From Caprella mutica (Eukaryota; Arthropoda; Malacostraca; Amphipoda; Caprellidae): 64,000 nucleotides of DNA. Below the pieces are notes generated by a model that was not told the origin of the DNA, did no database searches, and saw nothing but the letters and a program-made list of their open reading frames with translations. This document shows, one piece after another, positions 8,964 to 18,248 of the stretch; positions within the stretch are counted from its first letter, which is position 1, and every line of letters begins with the position of its first letter. The stretch covers positions 47,410 through 111,409 of the forward strand of contig CANNZV010002586.1 in the NCBI GenBank assembly GCA_947561585.1. The letters are read 5' to 3'. The translations under genes and the position numbers were made by a program.

Positions 8964-9515
8964 TCAGTTTTTGTTTTTGAATTCCAAATGAGTTAATCGG
9001 TATTGAATTAAACTTTTATAAACATCTCCTTTTTTTGTATGGTCTTTTAATTCACCTTCTTTTATCATTTTGTTTTTTAACATTACTTTTCCGGAATCTG
9101 GATTTTCGGTTAGATGTGTTGCGAAAATTTTGTTGAGTTGTAGGACATTAAATCCAAACTGTAAAATACCTCCCACCGCCTCAGTTGCAAAACCCTTATT
9201 CCAAAAGGGTTCACCAATCCAGTAACCTAATTCAGCTCGATTAAATCTAGGATTAATTTTTAATCCTATTCCTCCAATAAATTCATTGGATGGTTTTACT
9301 CTCATTCCAAATGTAAATTGATTCTTGTTTTTAAAACCTCGGTTAGCGCTATTAATCCAAAAAATAGCATCTCCTTCTGTGTAAGGATGTGGAATATTTA
9401 GCGTGTTATCTGCTATTTTTATATTGCCAGCATATTCAATGATTTTAGGAATATCAGTATGCACTACTTGATTTAGAATCAATCTTTCTGTTTCTATTTT
9501 TGGAAAATTTTCCAT
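8964..9515 (-). CDS. GNAT N-acetyltransferase, RimJ/RimL type
   Basis: 183 residues, the usual size. The start TERLILNQV and the acetyl-CoA-binding core (ELGYWIGEPFWNKGFATEAV, then LQLNKIFATHLTENPDSGKVM) are hallmarks of the RimJ/RimL group, which acetylates protein N-termini or small amines. Substrate unknown. The stop of the upstream epimerase gene is 9 bp from this start, so the two are probably one transcript. Confidence 0.85.
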   Translation of the reverse strand: MENFPKIETERLILNQVVHTDIPKIIEYAGNIKIADNTLNIPHPYTEGDAIFWINSANRGFKNKNQFTFGMRVKPSNEFIGGIGLKINPRFNRAELGYWIGEPFWNKGFATEAVGGILQFGFNVLQLNKIFATHLTENPDSGKVMLKNKMIKEGELKDHTKKGDVYKSLIQYRLTHLEFKNKN

Positions 9516-9524
9516 TTGAGTTTT

Positions 9525-10679
9525 CTATTTTTTAGAATCTTTTCTCTTCTTCCATTTTGCTAAAATATCTTTTTCTCTTTTCATAAAAGATTGTCCACCT
9601 GATAAAATATTGTCTCGCCTTTCTTGTGAAACGGCATCAGAGTACCACCAATCTTTTGTAGCACTAACCGTTTCTGACAAAGGCCTAAATTGAAGATCGG
9701 CCTCAATGGCTTTGCCGTTATCACTTTTCGACATCCCTGCATATTGAGGTAATTGAACCACCCAAGGTTGAATACCGATAATCTCATTTTCCTTTAAAAA
9801 ATCCAAATCATCAATTTGAATATAATTTACAGGGGAATTAAAACTTGCATGTACTCCATGAACAAAGGCATTAGTTGTCATTTTAAAACCAGGACCCGAT
9901 CCATTATAAATTCCTGCTGCTTTATTTTCAAGCAGTCTAATCATCCATTCTGATAAATCTCTGACATCAATATATTGTACTACTTCCTCACTACCACCTG
10001 GGATAATAACATCTCCTCCTTTTTCTATTCTTGCTAACCAATATGGAAAGCGATCAGTTCGATCTCCAGGCCCTACGATTAGACTTGGTCTTACTATAAT
10101 TGACCTTTCTTTTCCAAAATTTTTTACAGTAGCCAACTCTGAAGTGGCTTTCATCACACCATAGCCATAGGTTGCTTTTTCTTGCTCTTCAGCATCTTCT
10201 GGAATTTTTGTAACTAATGATCGACCTTCAGAAAAGTCCTCGCCCTTGAAAGGATAGTAAACACTAATTGAAGAAGTATACATGTATAAATTGACATGAT
10301 CTTTTAAAAGTTGAGCAGTATCTTCAGTCCATTTAGTTTTACGTCCTGAGTTATCAATGACTACATCCCAAGTCCTATTTTTTAATGCTTCTAAATTATT
10401 TTCTCTATCTCCAATTAATCTTTCCACCTTAGAAAAAAGTTCTGGATGAATTTTAGGAGTTGTCTTTCCTCTAGTAAAAGTAGAAATCTCGTGTCCTCGT
10501 TCAAGAGCATAGGCGATTTGATGAGGACCTAAAAAACTAGTGCCCCCAAGAATGAGGATTTTCAATTTTTGGTCACTTTTATTAATTCCAATTAATTTTT
10601 GGAAAGGATTGGATGCGATGGCTGGAGTTACTCCTAAGACCATACTGGTTTTTAAAAAATCTCTTCTACTTTTTTTCAT
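9525..10679 (-). CDS. NAD-dependent epimerase/dehydratase with Tat signal
   Basis: 384 residues. The N-terminus has a twin-arginine signal (KKSRRDFLKTSMVLG), followed by a Rossmann-fold nucleotide-binding site (ILILGGTSFLGPHQIA at about 41-56). The body matches the extended SDR group related to NAD-dependent epimerases (VIDNSGR, YTSSISVYYPF with a candidate catalytic Tyr, and VRPSLIVGPGDRTDRF). Family members act on nucleotide sugars or other sugars. The Tat signal implies export of the folded, cofactor-loaded enzyme to the periplasm. Substrate unknown; GNAT follows in the same direction. Confidence 0.85.
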   Translation of the reverse strand: MKKSRRDFLKTSMVLGVTPAIASNPFQKLIGINKSDQKLKILILGGTSFLGPHQIAYALERGHEISTFTRGKTTPKIHPELFSKVERLIGDRENNLEALKNRTWDVVIDNSGRKTKWTEDTAQLLKDHVNLYMYTSSISVYYPFKGEDFSEGRSLVTKIPEDAEEQEKATYGYGVMKATSELATVKNFGKERSIIVRPSLIVGPGDRTDRFPYWLARIEKGGDVIIPGGSEEVVQYIDVRDLSEWMIRLLENKAAGIYNGSGPGFKMTTNAFVHGVHASFNSPVNYIQIDDLDFLKENEIIGIQPWVVQLPQYAGMSKSDNGKAIEADLQFRPLSETVSATKDWWYSDAVSQERRDNILSGGQSFMKREKDILAKWKKRKDSKK

Positions 10680-10780
10680 AAGACCTATTTGATTATTAAA
10701 GAAGTGGACTCTTTCAAGTTTAATTAAATGACTATAAATGAGCTAATAAGTTGCAAGTCTTTTTTTGAGCTATGAACACT

Positions 10781-11299
10781 TCATTTTTCCGATTCCATAT
10801 ACCATTTTAATGCTTTTGCTTCATGTTCTTTGACAAAAGAATCTTTTTCATCACAATATTTTTCAATATCATTATTACATTTTTGTGCAATCTCAAATTT
10901 AAGATTCCCGTATTCTTTTGCGATATTTTTATGAGCAATCAGATAATCTTTAAAAGCAATATGCCGAATTAAATGGGAATCACCTGATTGGAATGCATGG
11001 ATCTGATGTGTTCTATTATCACCTCCTTTTCTAAAATACCTCCGACCTGATATCCCAAGTTCGCCCATTACCTCGTAACCCAATTTTTCCATTTCTTTCT
11101 TTTTCGCATCTAGAAGTTTGAGATCGGTAACATCAAGAAGAATGTCGATTATTGGTTTTGCCATCAAACCAGGGACGGCAGTACTCCCTATGTGATAAAT
11201 GTTGTTGGCATTATCACGATGGATATATTTTAATTTTTCACTTTCATATTTAAATTCGTTTGCCCAACTGGGGTTATGCTCTACCACGGTTATTATCAT
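10781..11299 (-). CDS. GrpB family protein (UPF0157, nucleotidyltransferase fold)
   Basis: 172 residues, full length for the family. The conserved core is plain: EHNPSWANEF, IYHIGSTAVPGLMAKPIID (GSTAVPG is the signature of the nucleotidyltransferase-like fold), then HLIRHIAFKDYL and KEYGNLK. The biochemical role of GrpB proteins is not established. It is the first gene of its own minus-strand unit, 100 bp upstream of the epimerase. Confidence 0.88.
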   Translation of the reverse strand: MIITVVEHNPSWANEFKYESEKLKYIHRDNANNIYHIGSTAVPGLMAKPIIDILLDVTDLKLLDAKKKEMEKLGYEVMGELGISGRRYFRKGGDNRTHQIHAFQSGDSHLIRHIAFKDYLIAHKNIAKEYGNLKFEIAQKCNNDIEKYCDEKDSFVKEHEAKALKWYMESEK

Positions 11300-11435
11300 A
11301 ATTCACAATTTTATAAGATTATTCTAAATTTACAAAATTGAATCTAAATCAAAAATGAGATAAGAATCTTTTAGTTTATTTCCTTTCAAAGAAGTATCTT
11401 TATATGCTAAATAAAATTTATGTGTAAAAACTACT

Positions 11436-12416
11436 TTGATGAAACCTAACATTCTAATTACAATATTTTTTCTTACCGTTTTTTCATTTTTTCCAAAATC
11501 AATAATTGCTCAAGATTTTTTAAATCCAGCAGAATACAATGACTACATTGTAGATATTCAAAGTAAAGTGCTTCAAATGAATATCAACTATGTTATGGAA
11601 TCTGTTCATAACGAAAATTTTGATCAGTAGAATCCAGTAGACTTCGACTCATTAAAATGATTGAAGAGGCTCAAAAAGTTGTAAAAGCAATGCCTGCTTT
11701 TGATGAGGATTCCATTTTTAGAGATGAAGCAGCAGGGGTATTTGCATTGTATCTTGATGCATTTAATATCGAATTTAAAGAGGCGAACCTACTCAAAGAA
11801 AAACGGCAAGAATCCTATCAAGCGATGGAGAGTTTTTATAAGCGCAGGATAAAGCTGAAAAGAAATTAGAAGTGGCATCTGATAAATTGATGGCAGCTCA
11901 ACAACAATTTGCAGAGGATCAAAATTTGGAAATTTTGATGTCAAAAGGAAATACTTCTACTCAAAATATGATTCAAACCATCAACAAAGTAAACGGTTAT
12001 ACTCGAGTCGTTTTTCTTACTTATTTTAAAGTATCAAAAGATGATGCTGCGGTTTTGGATGCAATGGAGTCAAAGAAATCTGATGAGATGGAATCCTTTC
12101 GAAAAAAAATGTTGAAATCAGCGCAGAAGGATTAAAAAATTAGATGCACTAGGAGCATTTGAAGGGGATGATGAATTTCGACAAAGCGCAATTGCACTTT
12201 TGAAATTCCATGAAAAAATGGGAAATGAAAGTTATCCCAATCTTATCAAATTTATTAGTAAAAAACAACAGGATCTTACTCAAGAAGATATTGATATGTA
12301 TAATGGAGTGATTGACNCTCTTAAATTCTCAACCTCCACTTTTACTTACAAAATATAATCAAATGAATATGGACTTTTATAAAAAACATATTCCTGGAGG
12401 TGGAAGCAGAACTTAA
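11436..12416 (+). pseudogene. LIC11966-like exported protein, interrupted by four indels (one at an N)
   Basis: A signal peptide (MKPNILITIFFLTVFS... to IIAQ) and FLNPAEYNDYIVDIQ start a protein resembling the LIC11966 family of surface proteins. The coding sense then moves between frames: near 11622 (one base missing), near 11843 (one base missing), near 12132 (one base extra), and at 12317, where an undetermined base N is itself the extra base. The sequence still reads as protein after each shift (KMIEEAQKVVKAMPAF, DALGAFEGDDEF, QMNMDFYKKHIPGG) and ends at 12414-12416. The N and the single-base nature of each break suggest consensus error as much as gene decay. Family assignment is moderate; function unknown. 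Confidence 0.6.
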
Positions 12417-12435
12417 ATTTTGCCTAACCACTTAC

Positions 12436-12650
12436 TACTACTTTGTCACTTTAAATTAAAGCCTGAAAGGCTGCAACATATTAGCACAGGGCAACGCCCT
12501 GTGTAACTTAAAAAACTAGATTCAGCCCTGAAGGGGCGAAATATCTCGCCCTTTCAGGGCTAAAAAACATTTTATTATTATCCACAGGGCGTTGCCCTGT
12601 GCTAATATGTTGCAGCCTTTCAGGCTTTAATTTAAAGTGACAAAGTAGTA
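12436..12650. repeat. Nested REP-like palindrome with 68-bp perfect arms
   Basis: Left arm 12436-12503 and right arm 12583-12650 are exact reverse complements over 68 nt. Each arm contains AGCCT-GAA-AGGCT followed by GCAACATAT, plus a second dyad cacagggc-aac-gccctgtg. The 79-nt centre holds another facing pair: GCCCT-GAA-GGGGC then GAAATAT (12525-12544) and its inverted partner up to 12561. No coding capacity. It fills most of the 300-bp gap after the broken LIC11966-like gene. Confidence 0.85.
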
Positions 12651-12718
12651 TTACTTATACTCAATTAATTATCCCATAGTATTTATAAATAATTTAAAAA
12701 TTTCAAAAACTATTACCC

Positions 12719-12913
12719 ATGAACAAATCATTAAAAAGTGTGGTCGAAAGATTAAAAGACCATCCCAATGTTGAATTTTTTTCAAAGAAAAAACTTGGTC
12801 AATTTGTAGGAAAAGAAAATATTCGAACTGAATTCAAAAGAAAAAGGATTACTGAAATTAATTTAAAACTAGAAACAATGGATGAAGAGATGAAAAAAGC
12901 TATGAATAAATAA
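12719..12913 (+). CDS. Small basic hypothetical protein
   Basis: 64 residues, highly charged and mostly helical in appearance (VVERLKDHPNVEFFSKKK, then KLETMDEEMKKAMNK). No domain recognised and no clear ribosome-binding site (the genus rarely shows one). It lies just after the nested palindrome and before the DUF2853 gene in the same direction. It could be real or the remnant of a longer gene. Confidence 0.4.
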   Translation: MNKSLKSVVERLKDHPNVEFFSKKKLGQFVGKENIRTEFKRKRITEINLKLETMDEEMKKAMNK

Positions 12914-13000
12914 AAGAATAACGAACCATGGTCACTATGCTTGATATCCTCCATTATGTGAAAAAAATCACCTTTGGTTTTTAAAATAATCAATTGGTTG

Positions 13001-13008
13001 TATATTTG
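13001..13008 (+). promoter_or_regulatory. Putative Bacteroidota promoter (-7 TATATTTG)
   Basis: TATATTTG fits the TAnnTTTG consensus for the Bacteroidota primary sigma factor. A TTTG at 12973-12976 could be the -33 box, though the 24-bp spacer is a little longer than usual. It would give a 5' leader of about 35 nt for the DUF2853 gene. Confidence 0.45.
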
Positions 13009-13047
13009 AGACCTAGCATTTTTTTTTAACAAAAACCTTTATAAAAA

Positions 13048-13380
13048 ATGAGCGAATTAGCAGAAAAATTAGCAAAACTAAAAACCCAAGCAGCTGACCA
13101 ATTAACTAAATGTGGCGTGTCAGATATTGATAATGAGTTATTAGATACTCTCGTTGGTCGATTGCGATTAATTGTAGATAATAAAGATGCTCTATTGGTA
13201 TCAGGTAGCGATCCATCTGAATTAGAGACAGTTAGAAAGAATTTTGTAGTAAAAAAATTGGGAATCAACGATAAAGATTCAGCTACGGCTGCAATTAAAG
13301 AAGTTGCCAATGAAATGTCTAGTATTAAAATGAAGAATAGAGCGGCATTTTATTACATGGTTCAAAAGAAATTAAGTTAG
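13048..13380 (+). CDS. DUF2853 family protein
   Basis: 110 residues, full length. The family hallmarks are present: LLVSGSDPSELETVRKNFV followed by KKLG and, at the end, NRAAFYYMVQKKLS. DUF2853 proteins are small, acidic-to-neutral helical cytoplasmic proteins of unknown function. The gene has its own likely promoter (13001) and terminator (13460-13507), so it is probably monocistronic. Confidence 0.85.
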   Translation: MSELAEKLAKLKTQAADQLTKCGVSDIDNELLDTLVGRLRLIVDNKDALLVSGSDPSELETVRKNFVVKKLGINDKDSATAAIKEVANEMSSIKMKNRAAFYYMVQKKLS

Positions 13381-13459
13381 ATTTTATTCTAATTTTGAAT
13401 AAAGAATTTTGAATTTTAAATGTGTCGAAAATTTAGGACACTAAATTTATTATTTTTTT

Positions 13460-13507
13460 AATAAGGCGTATCATATTTGAAATATATGGTACGCTTTATT
13501 TTTTTTG
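13460..13507 (+). terminator. Rho-independent terminator after the DUF2853 gene
   Basis: Arms 13460-13476 and 13484-13500 pair over 17 bp in plus-strand RNA, the two non-identical positions being G-U wobbles, followed by a run of T. The wobble direction shows it acts on the plus strand. The remaining ~180 bp up to smc are AT-rich with no visible gene. Confidence 0.8.
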
Positions 13508-13674
13508 GATAACTATCTCATTATCAGTCATTAAGTTATAAAGCTAAATCATAATTTTTAGGAGAAAAATATTTTAAAATTTCAGAACCATTCAAAATTC
13601 AAAATTCTTAATTCAAAATTAATCTTAGTGGAAAACTTTTCAAATAAATTATTAAAATCACTTGCAAAAATTCC

Positions 13675-13682
13675 TATTTTTG
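13675..13682 (+). promoter_or_regulatory. Putative promoter of smc (TATTTTTG)
   Basis: TATTTTTG matches TAnnTTTG and lies only 6 bp before the smc ATG at 13689. Transcription would begin at or just before the start codon, giving a leaderless or nearly leaderless mRNA. The 11-mer tatttttgcgg recurs at 58760 before a glycosyltransferase gene. No convincing -33 box was found. Confidence 0.4.
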
Positions 13683-13688
13683 CGGGCT

Positions 13689-16600
13689 ATGCGATTAAAA
13701 AAATTAGAAATAAAGGGATTTAAGAGTTTCGCAAACGAAACCGTTATCAATTTCAGCGAAGATGTCATTGGAATTGTAGGGCCAAATGGCTCAGGTAAAT
13801 CGAATATTGTAGATGCTATTCGATGGGTGTTGGGTGAGCAAAAGAGTAAAGAATTGCGTTTGGACAAAATGTCAAGTGTGATTTTTAATGGTACCAAAAA
13901 GAAAAAGAAAGGTGGAATGGCACAAGTGTCATTGACCTTCGAAAATACCAAAAACCTCCTTCCTACAGAATACCATACCGTTACCGTTAGTCGGATTTTA
14001 TACCGAAGTGGCGATAGCGAATACCGCCTCAATAATGTTCCTTGTCGTCTCAAAGATATTACCACATTATTTTTAGATACAGGTATCGGTTCCAATTCTT
14101 ATGCAATCATTGCATTGGGGATGGTGGATGACTTATTGAATGATAAAGATAACTCACGTCGAAAGATGTTTGAGCAGGCTGCAGGTATTTCCAAATACAA
14201 AAGACGAAAGCACGAGACGCTTCTAAAATTAAAAAATACGACAGAAGATTTAGATCGTGTAGAAGATTTGTTATTTGAAATCGAAGGGAATTTAAAGTCT
14301 TTGGAAAAACAAGCCAAACGAGCAAAACGATACTATGAACTCAAAGCGCAATACAAAGAATTGAGTGTCGAATTATCGAAATTTAAGTTGTCTGCTTTTA
14401 GTGGAAAAAACAAAGAGTTTACGGATAAGATTCAAGAGGAAGAAGATCGACTAAGACAATTGGAAGTGGACAGTCGAAACTTAGAAGCTTCATTGGAATC
14501 AGAAAAGAAATCGAATTTGGATTCTGAAAAATTACTTTCAGAACGCCAACGTGATTTAAATGACTTGGTGAATTCCGTTCGAGAAATGGAAAACCAAAAA
14601 AATATAGCCGTTCAAAAAGTTGGTTTTATCAAACAAAATAAAGCTAAACTTACGGAGCAAATTACTTCGGCTGATACCAAGGTGATTGATTTGACCAAGG
14701 CGATTGATGAAAATCGAAGTACCTTGAATTTGGAAAAACAATTGGAAGAACAATTAGAAGACCAATTGGAATTTGCCAAAAATGAACTTGACCAAATCAA
14801 AACAAATCATGGAGATTTAAAAACAGAGTTGGATGAATTTTTACAAACTCAACAAGTCGTCGAACGTGAGATTTTTGAGTTGGAAAAAAATAAAGCCATC
14901 AATACCAATCAGATTGAAAATTTGACTGCTGAGATTGAAAGAAGTACGAGTGATGTGGAAGGTCGAAAATCTGAAGTAGGTTCTTTGGAAAGTAAGTTGA
15001 CAGAGATCAGAGAAAGCGAAGCATTCAAAATGAATATGCTAAAAGCATTGGAGGAGGAAGAAGCACAACGTCAAAGAGATATTGAAGCCGCTGAGCAAGA
15101 ATTGGAAACCATGACTAAGCGAATGACTGATGTCAATCGTACGCTTGATTCCAAACGTAATGAATATAAATTGACCAAAGACATGATAGATAATTTGGAA
15201 GGATTTCCAGACTCTATCAAGTTTTTAAATTCACATAAAGACTGGGATAAAAAGACGCCTTTATTATCTGATTTGATTTATGTAAATGAGGAGGTTCGAG
15301 TTGCTATTGAAAATTATTTGAGCCCTTATTTGAACTACTACGTGGTAGAAAAAATGAAGGATGCTTTTAATGCAATTAAATTGTTAGGAAATGCGCAACG
15401 AGGTAAAGCCAACTTTTTTGTTTTAGAGTCTTTTGAGAATTATGTACCTCCGATGACCTTGACGCCTAACACGCAGCGAGCGATTGATTTGGTACAAGCG
15501 GATGCACCTTATTACAATATGTTTAGCTACTTATTGGAAAATGTGGTGGTATCGGATTCTGATAATTTACAAACAGAATTGGTCAATAAAGATATTACAG
15601 TTTTATCCAAAAGTGGCCGAGTTATTCAAAAGAAATATAGTATTTCTGGGGGTTCTGTAGGATTATTTGAAGGGAAAAAGATTGGACGTAAAAAGAACTT
15701 GGAAGTACTTGAAGTTGAAATTAAAAAATTAGAAAAAGAAGGAGATAAGTTTTCTAGCGAATTTTATGGTATAAAATCTAAGATTGAAAACCTTAAAAAT
15801 GCTAAGAAAAATAATGAGATTTTTAAGGAAAAAGATTTGTTGAGTCAGATTGCTCAAGATAAAGTTTCCTTGATGACTCGTTTGGAAAACTTCGAATCTT
15901 TTATCACAGAAGTTAATGATAAAACTGCTCAAGCCAACAAATTAATCGAAAGCCTTGTTGCAGCAAATGATCGTTTTGAGCAAAGCCTTTTGGAAAAAAG
16001 AAAACAAGCAGAAGATGCTAAAAATCAAATTTCTGAAAAGGATGATGGGTACCGAGTTTTAGCTGAAAAATTAAGTTCCGCTTCGAATGCTTACAATGAA
16101 AAAAATATTGAATTCATTCGACAACAAAATAAAGTAACCACTCTTCAACGTGATTTAAAATTTAAAGAATCCACCTTGGAGGAAACCAAATTCCGATTGA
16201 CTCGAAACCAAAAAGTATTGGAAGAGTCGAGTGAAGAGTTAGGATTTTTGGAAGAGGATATTCAAAAATTTGAAACGACACTTTTATCTAACTACACGAT
16301 CAAAGAGGAAAAAGAAAAACACCTCTCAGATGCGGAGCAAATGTATTTTAAAGCTAGAGGTGGTATCAATGAGATTGATGATGAATTAAGAAACATCAAT
16401 AAGAAAAAACAAAATACCATCAGTTTACTTTCTACTTTAAAAGAAAAGTATAGCGAGTTAAAATTAAATATGGCATCGATTGCAGAGCGATTAAAAATCG
16501 AATTTAGTATCGCAATTGATGACATTATTAATGAGGCTCCTAATGAAAAATTAGACCCAGAAGAGTTAGAGGTAAAAGTTGCGAAATTGAAAAAACGATT

Positions 16601-17246
16601 GGACAACTATGGCGAAATCAATCCTATGGCAGTTGAAGCATATGATGAAATGAAAGTTCGGTACGATACTATTTCAGGTCAACGTGATGATATTTTAGAA
16701 GCTAAAAAATCATTGCTTGAAACCATTACCGAAATTGAAAATACAGCGACAACTCATTTCATGGAAGCATTCGATAAAGTAAGAGTTTACTTTAAGGAAG
16801 CGTTCCGTACTCTTTTCTCTGAAGATGATAATTGTGATATTACTTTGGAAGATCCTGATAATCCATTGGATTCTAAAATCAAGATCATGGCGAAACCGAA
16901 AGGCAAACGTCCACAATCTATCAGCCAACTTTCAGGGGGAGAAAAAACATTGACGGCAACAGCATTGTTATTTTCACTCTATTTATTGAAGCCTGCTCCA
17001 TTCTGTATTTTTGATGAGGTGGATGCTCCATTGGATGATGCGAATATTGAGAAATTCAATAAGATCATTCGACGATTCTCTGTGGATTCGCAGTTTATCA
17101 TCGTGACGCATAATAAGATGACAATGGCAGCGGTGGATGTAATTTATGGGGTATTTATGAATGACCCAGGGGTGAGTGGAGTGAGTGAAGTTGACTTTAG
17201 AGATTTAGAAGAGACAAGTCAGTTAGAGGAGATTATACAGAATTAA
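13689..17246 (+). CDS. smc: Chromosome segregation protein SMC
   Basis: 1185 residues, full length. The start is the Met of MRLKKLEIKGFKSFAN; an ATG nine codons upstream would overlap the promoter. Domains: N-terminal ATPase half with Walker A GPNGSGKS (31-38) and RWVLGEQ; long coiled coil; hinge at about 520-660 (KTPLLSDLIYVNEEV, NAQRGKANFFV, KSGRVIQKKYSISGG); second coiled coil; C-terminal half with signature QLSGGEKTLTA and Walker B FCIFDEVDAPLDDANI. SMC dimers, with ScpA/ScpB, compact and individualise the chromosome. ScpA and ScpB are not in this window. A terminator follows 45 bp after the stop. Confidence 0.97.
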   Translation: MRLKKLEIKGFKSFANETVINFSEDVIGIVGPNGSGKSNIVDAIRWVLGEQKSKELRLDKMSSVIFNGTKKKKKGGMAQVSLTFENTKNLLPTEYHTVTVSRILYRSGDSEYRLNNVPCRLKDITTLFLDTGIGSNSYAIIALGMVDDLLNDKDNSRRKMFEQAAGISKYKRRKHETLLKLKNTTEDLDRVEDLLFEIEGNLKSLEKQAKRAKRYYELKAQYKELSVELSKFKLSAFSGKNKEFTDKIQEEEDRLRQLEVDSRNLEASLESEKKSNLDSEKLLSERQRDLNDLVNSVREMENQKNIAVQKVGFIKQNKAKLTEQITSADTKVIDLTKAIDENRSTLNLEKQLEEQLEDQLEFAKNELDQIKTNHGDLKTELDEFLQTQQVVEREIFELEKNKAINTNQIENLTAEIERSTSDVEGRKSEVGSLESKLTEIRESEAFKMNMLKALEEEEAQRQRDIEAAEQELETMTKRMTDVNRTLDSKRNEYKLTKDMIDNLEGFPDSIKFLNSHKDWDKKTPLLSDLIYVNEEVRVAIENYLSPYLNYYVVEKMKDAFNAIKLLGNAQRGKANFFVLESFENYVPPMTLTPNTQRAIDLVQADAPYYNMFSYLLENVVVSDSDNLQTELVNKDITVLSKSGRVIQKKYSISGGSVGLFEGKKIGRKKNLEVLEVEIKKLEKEGDKFSSEFYGIKSKIENLKNAKKNNEIFKEKDLLSQIAQDKVSLMTRLENFESFITEVNDKTAQANKLIESLVAANDRFEQSLLEKRKQAEDAKNQISEKDDGYRVLAEKLSSASNAYNEKNIEFIRQQNKVTTLQRDLKFKESTLEETKFRLTRNQKVLEESSEELGFLEEDIQKFETTLLSNYTIKEEKEKHLSDAEQMYFKARGGINEIDDELRNINKKKQNTISLLSTLKEKYSELKLNMASIAERLKIEFSIAIDDIINEAPNEKLDPEELEVKVAKLKKRLDNYGEINPMAVEAYDEMKVRYDTISGQRDDILEAKKSLLETITEIENTATTHFMEAFDKVRVYFKEAFRTLFSEDDNCDITLEDPDNPLDSKIKIMAKPKGKRPQSISQLSGGEKTLTATALLFSLYLLKPAPFCIFDEVDAPLDDANIEKFNKIIRRFSVDSQFIIVTHNKMTMAAVDVIYGVFMNDPGVSGVSEVDFRDLEETSQLEEIIQN

Positions 17247-17257
17247 AAGTACTGTAC

Positions 17258-17329
17258 AACGAAGCTCCAGCTTCGTTTCAAAAATAACAAAGTCCGAAGT
17301 AGTGAAAACTGCTTCGGGCTTTTTGTTTT
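17258..17329 (+). terminator. Tandem hairpins after smc
   Basis: First a 9-bp palindrome, aacgaagct-cc-agcttcgtt (17258-17277), whose core recurs at 45765. Then a terminator: arms 17291-17302 and 17309-17320 pair with two G-U wobbles in plus-strand RNA and are followed by TTTTGTTTT. Confidence 0.8.
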
Positions 17330-17430
17330 CTTATACTTCATTATTTGATTTGAAAGGTCAAGCTGTGAATTTCTCCTCATATTTTGTCAAACATCAAAAT
17401 TTCGTTTTATTTGTAAAAAAGAAATACAAA

Positions 17431-18141
17431 ATGCCGAAGACAAAAACTAAGATTGATTATTTGGCTCAGTTAGAGAAGGATATGGTATTGGTGGAGAAGG
17501 GGAGTTTTATGATGGGGAGTGATGAATATGCAAATTCTCAACCTATTCACAAAGTTTCATTTAAGAGGAGTTTTTATATTTGTAAATATCCTGTTACACA
17601 AGGATTATGGAAAGCGGTGATGGGTGAAGATACTAATCCATCTCAATTTACTGGAGATAATCGACCGGTTGAGCGTGTTAATTGGAAAGACATTGTTGAA
17701 GGTTTTATACCTTCATTGAATATAAAAACTAAAGGGAATTATAAACTTCCCACAGAAGCAGAATGGGAGTATGCTGCTCGTGGAGGAAAAGAAGGGAATC
17801 ATAAATTAAGATATTCAGGTAGTGATTCCTTAAAAGAGGTAGGATGGTTTTTGAATAATAGTTACAATGAGACAAAACCGATTGGTTTAAAGAAGGGAAA
17901 TGACTTGGGAATATTTGATATGAGTGGGAATGTTAAGGAATGGTGTCAAAATTTTTGGAATAACGATTATAAAAATAACTCAAGTGATGGGATTCCTCGA
18001 ATTTCAAAAGAAAAAGAAGCATATGGTGTATTGCGCGGAGGCTCCTGGGCTGATACTTTAAGTTGTCCTGTATCGGTTCGTAATGGTTACAATTTATTAA
18101 TTCGAGATAGTGATTGTGGTTTTCGACTTGTGAGGAACTAA
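17431..18141 (+). CDS. Formylglycine-generating-enzyme-like (SUMF1/FGE) domain protein
   Basis: 236 residues from the Met of MPKTKTKI; any start further upstream would run through the smc terminator. The whole protein is one FGE-sulfatase domain: MVLVEKGSFMMGSDE, YICKYPVTQGLWKAVMG, RPVERVNWKDI, LPTEAEWEYAARGG, DMSGNVKEWC, LRGGSWADTLSC and a final DCGFRLVRN. No signal peptide. The spaced Cys pair used for catalysis in true FGE is not evident near the RGGSW motif (single C, then SVRN), so it is probably a binding or sensor version rather than a sulfatase activator; no sulfatase is nearby. FGE-like domains are known partners of NTPase conflict systems, and the Roco-TIR gene begins 107 bp downstream. 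Confidence 0.85.
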   Translation: MPKTKTKIDYLAQLEKDMVLVEKGSFMMGSDEYANSQPIHKVSFKRSFYICKYPVTQGLWKAVMGEDTNPSQFTGDNRPVERVNWKDIVEGFIPSLNIKTKGNYKLPTEAEWEYAARGGKEGNHKLRYSGSDSLKEVGWFLNNSYNETKPIGLKKGNDLGIFDMSGNVKEWCQNFWNNDYKNNSSDGIPRISKEKEAYGVLRGGSWADTLSCPVSVRNGYNLLIRDSDCGFRLVRN

Positions 18142-18248
18142 ATTATATTTTATCCTTTTCCACTTTATTTTTTGCCAAAACTATTTTTTTAATAATTCTA
18201 CCAAAATATAAGTCTTAGTTGAAATGTTTATAAAATATTATCATCCAA

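Noticed and set aside
13658..14095. Minus-strand frame opposite the smc start
   Set aside because: Antisense of the Walker A region of smc, which is certain.
17431..18141. FGE-like gene as a sulfatase activator
   Set aside because: No sulfatase in the window and no evident catalytic Cys pair.
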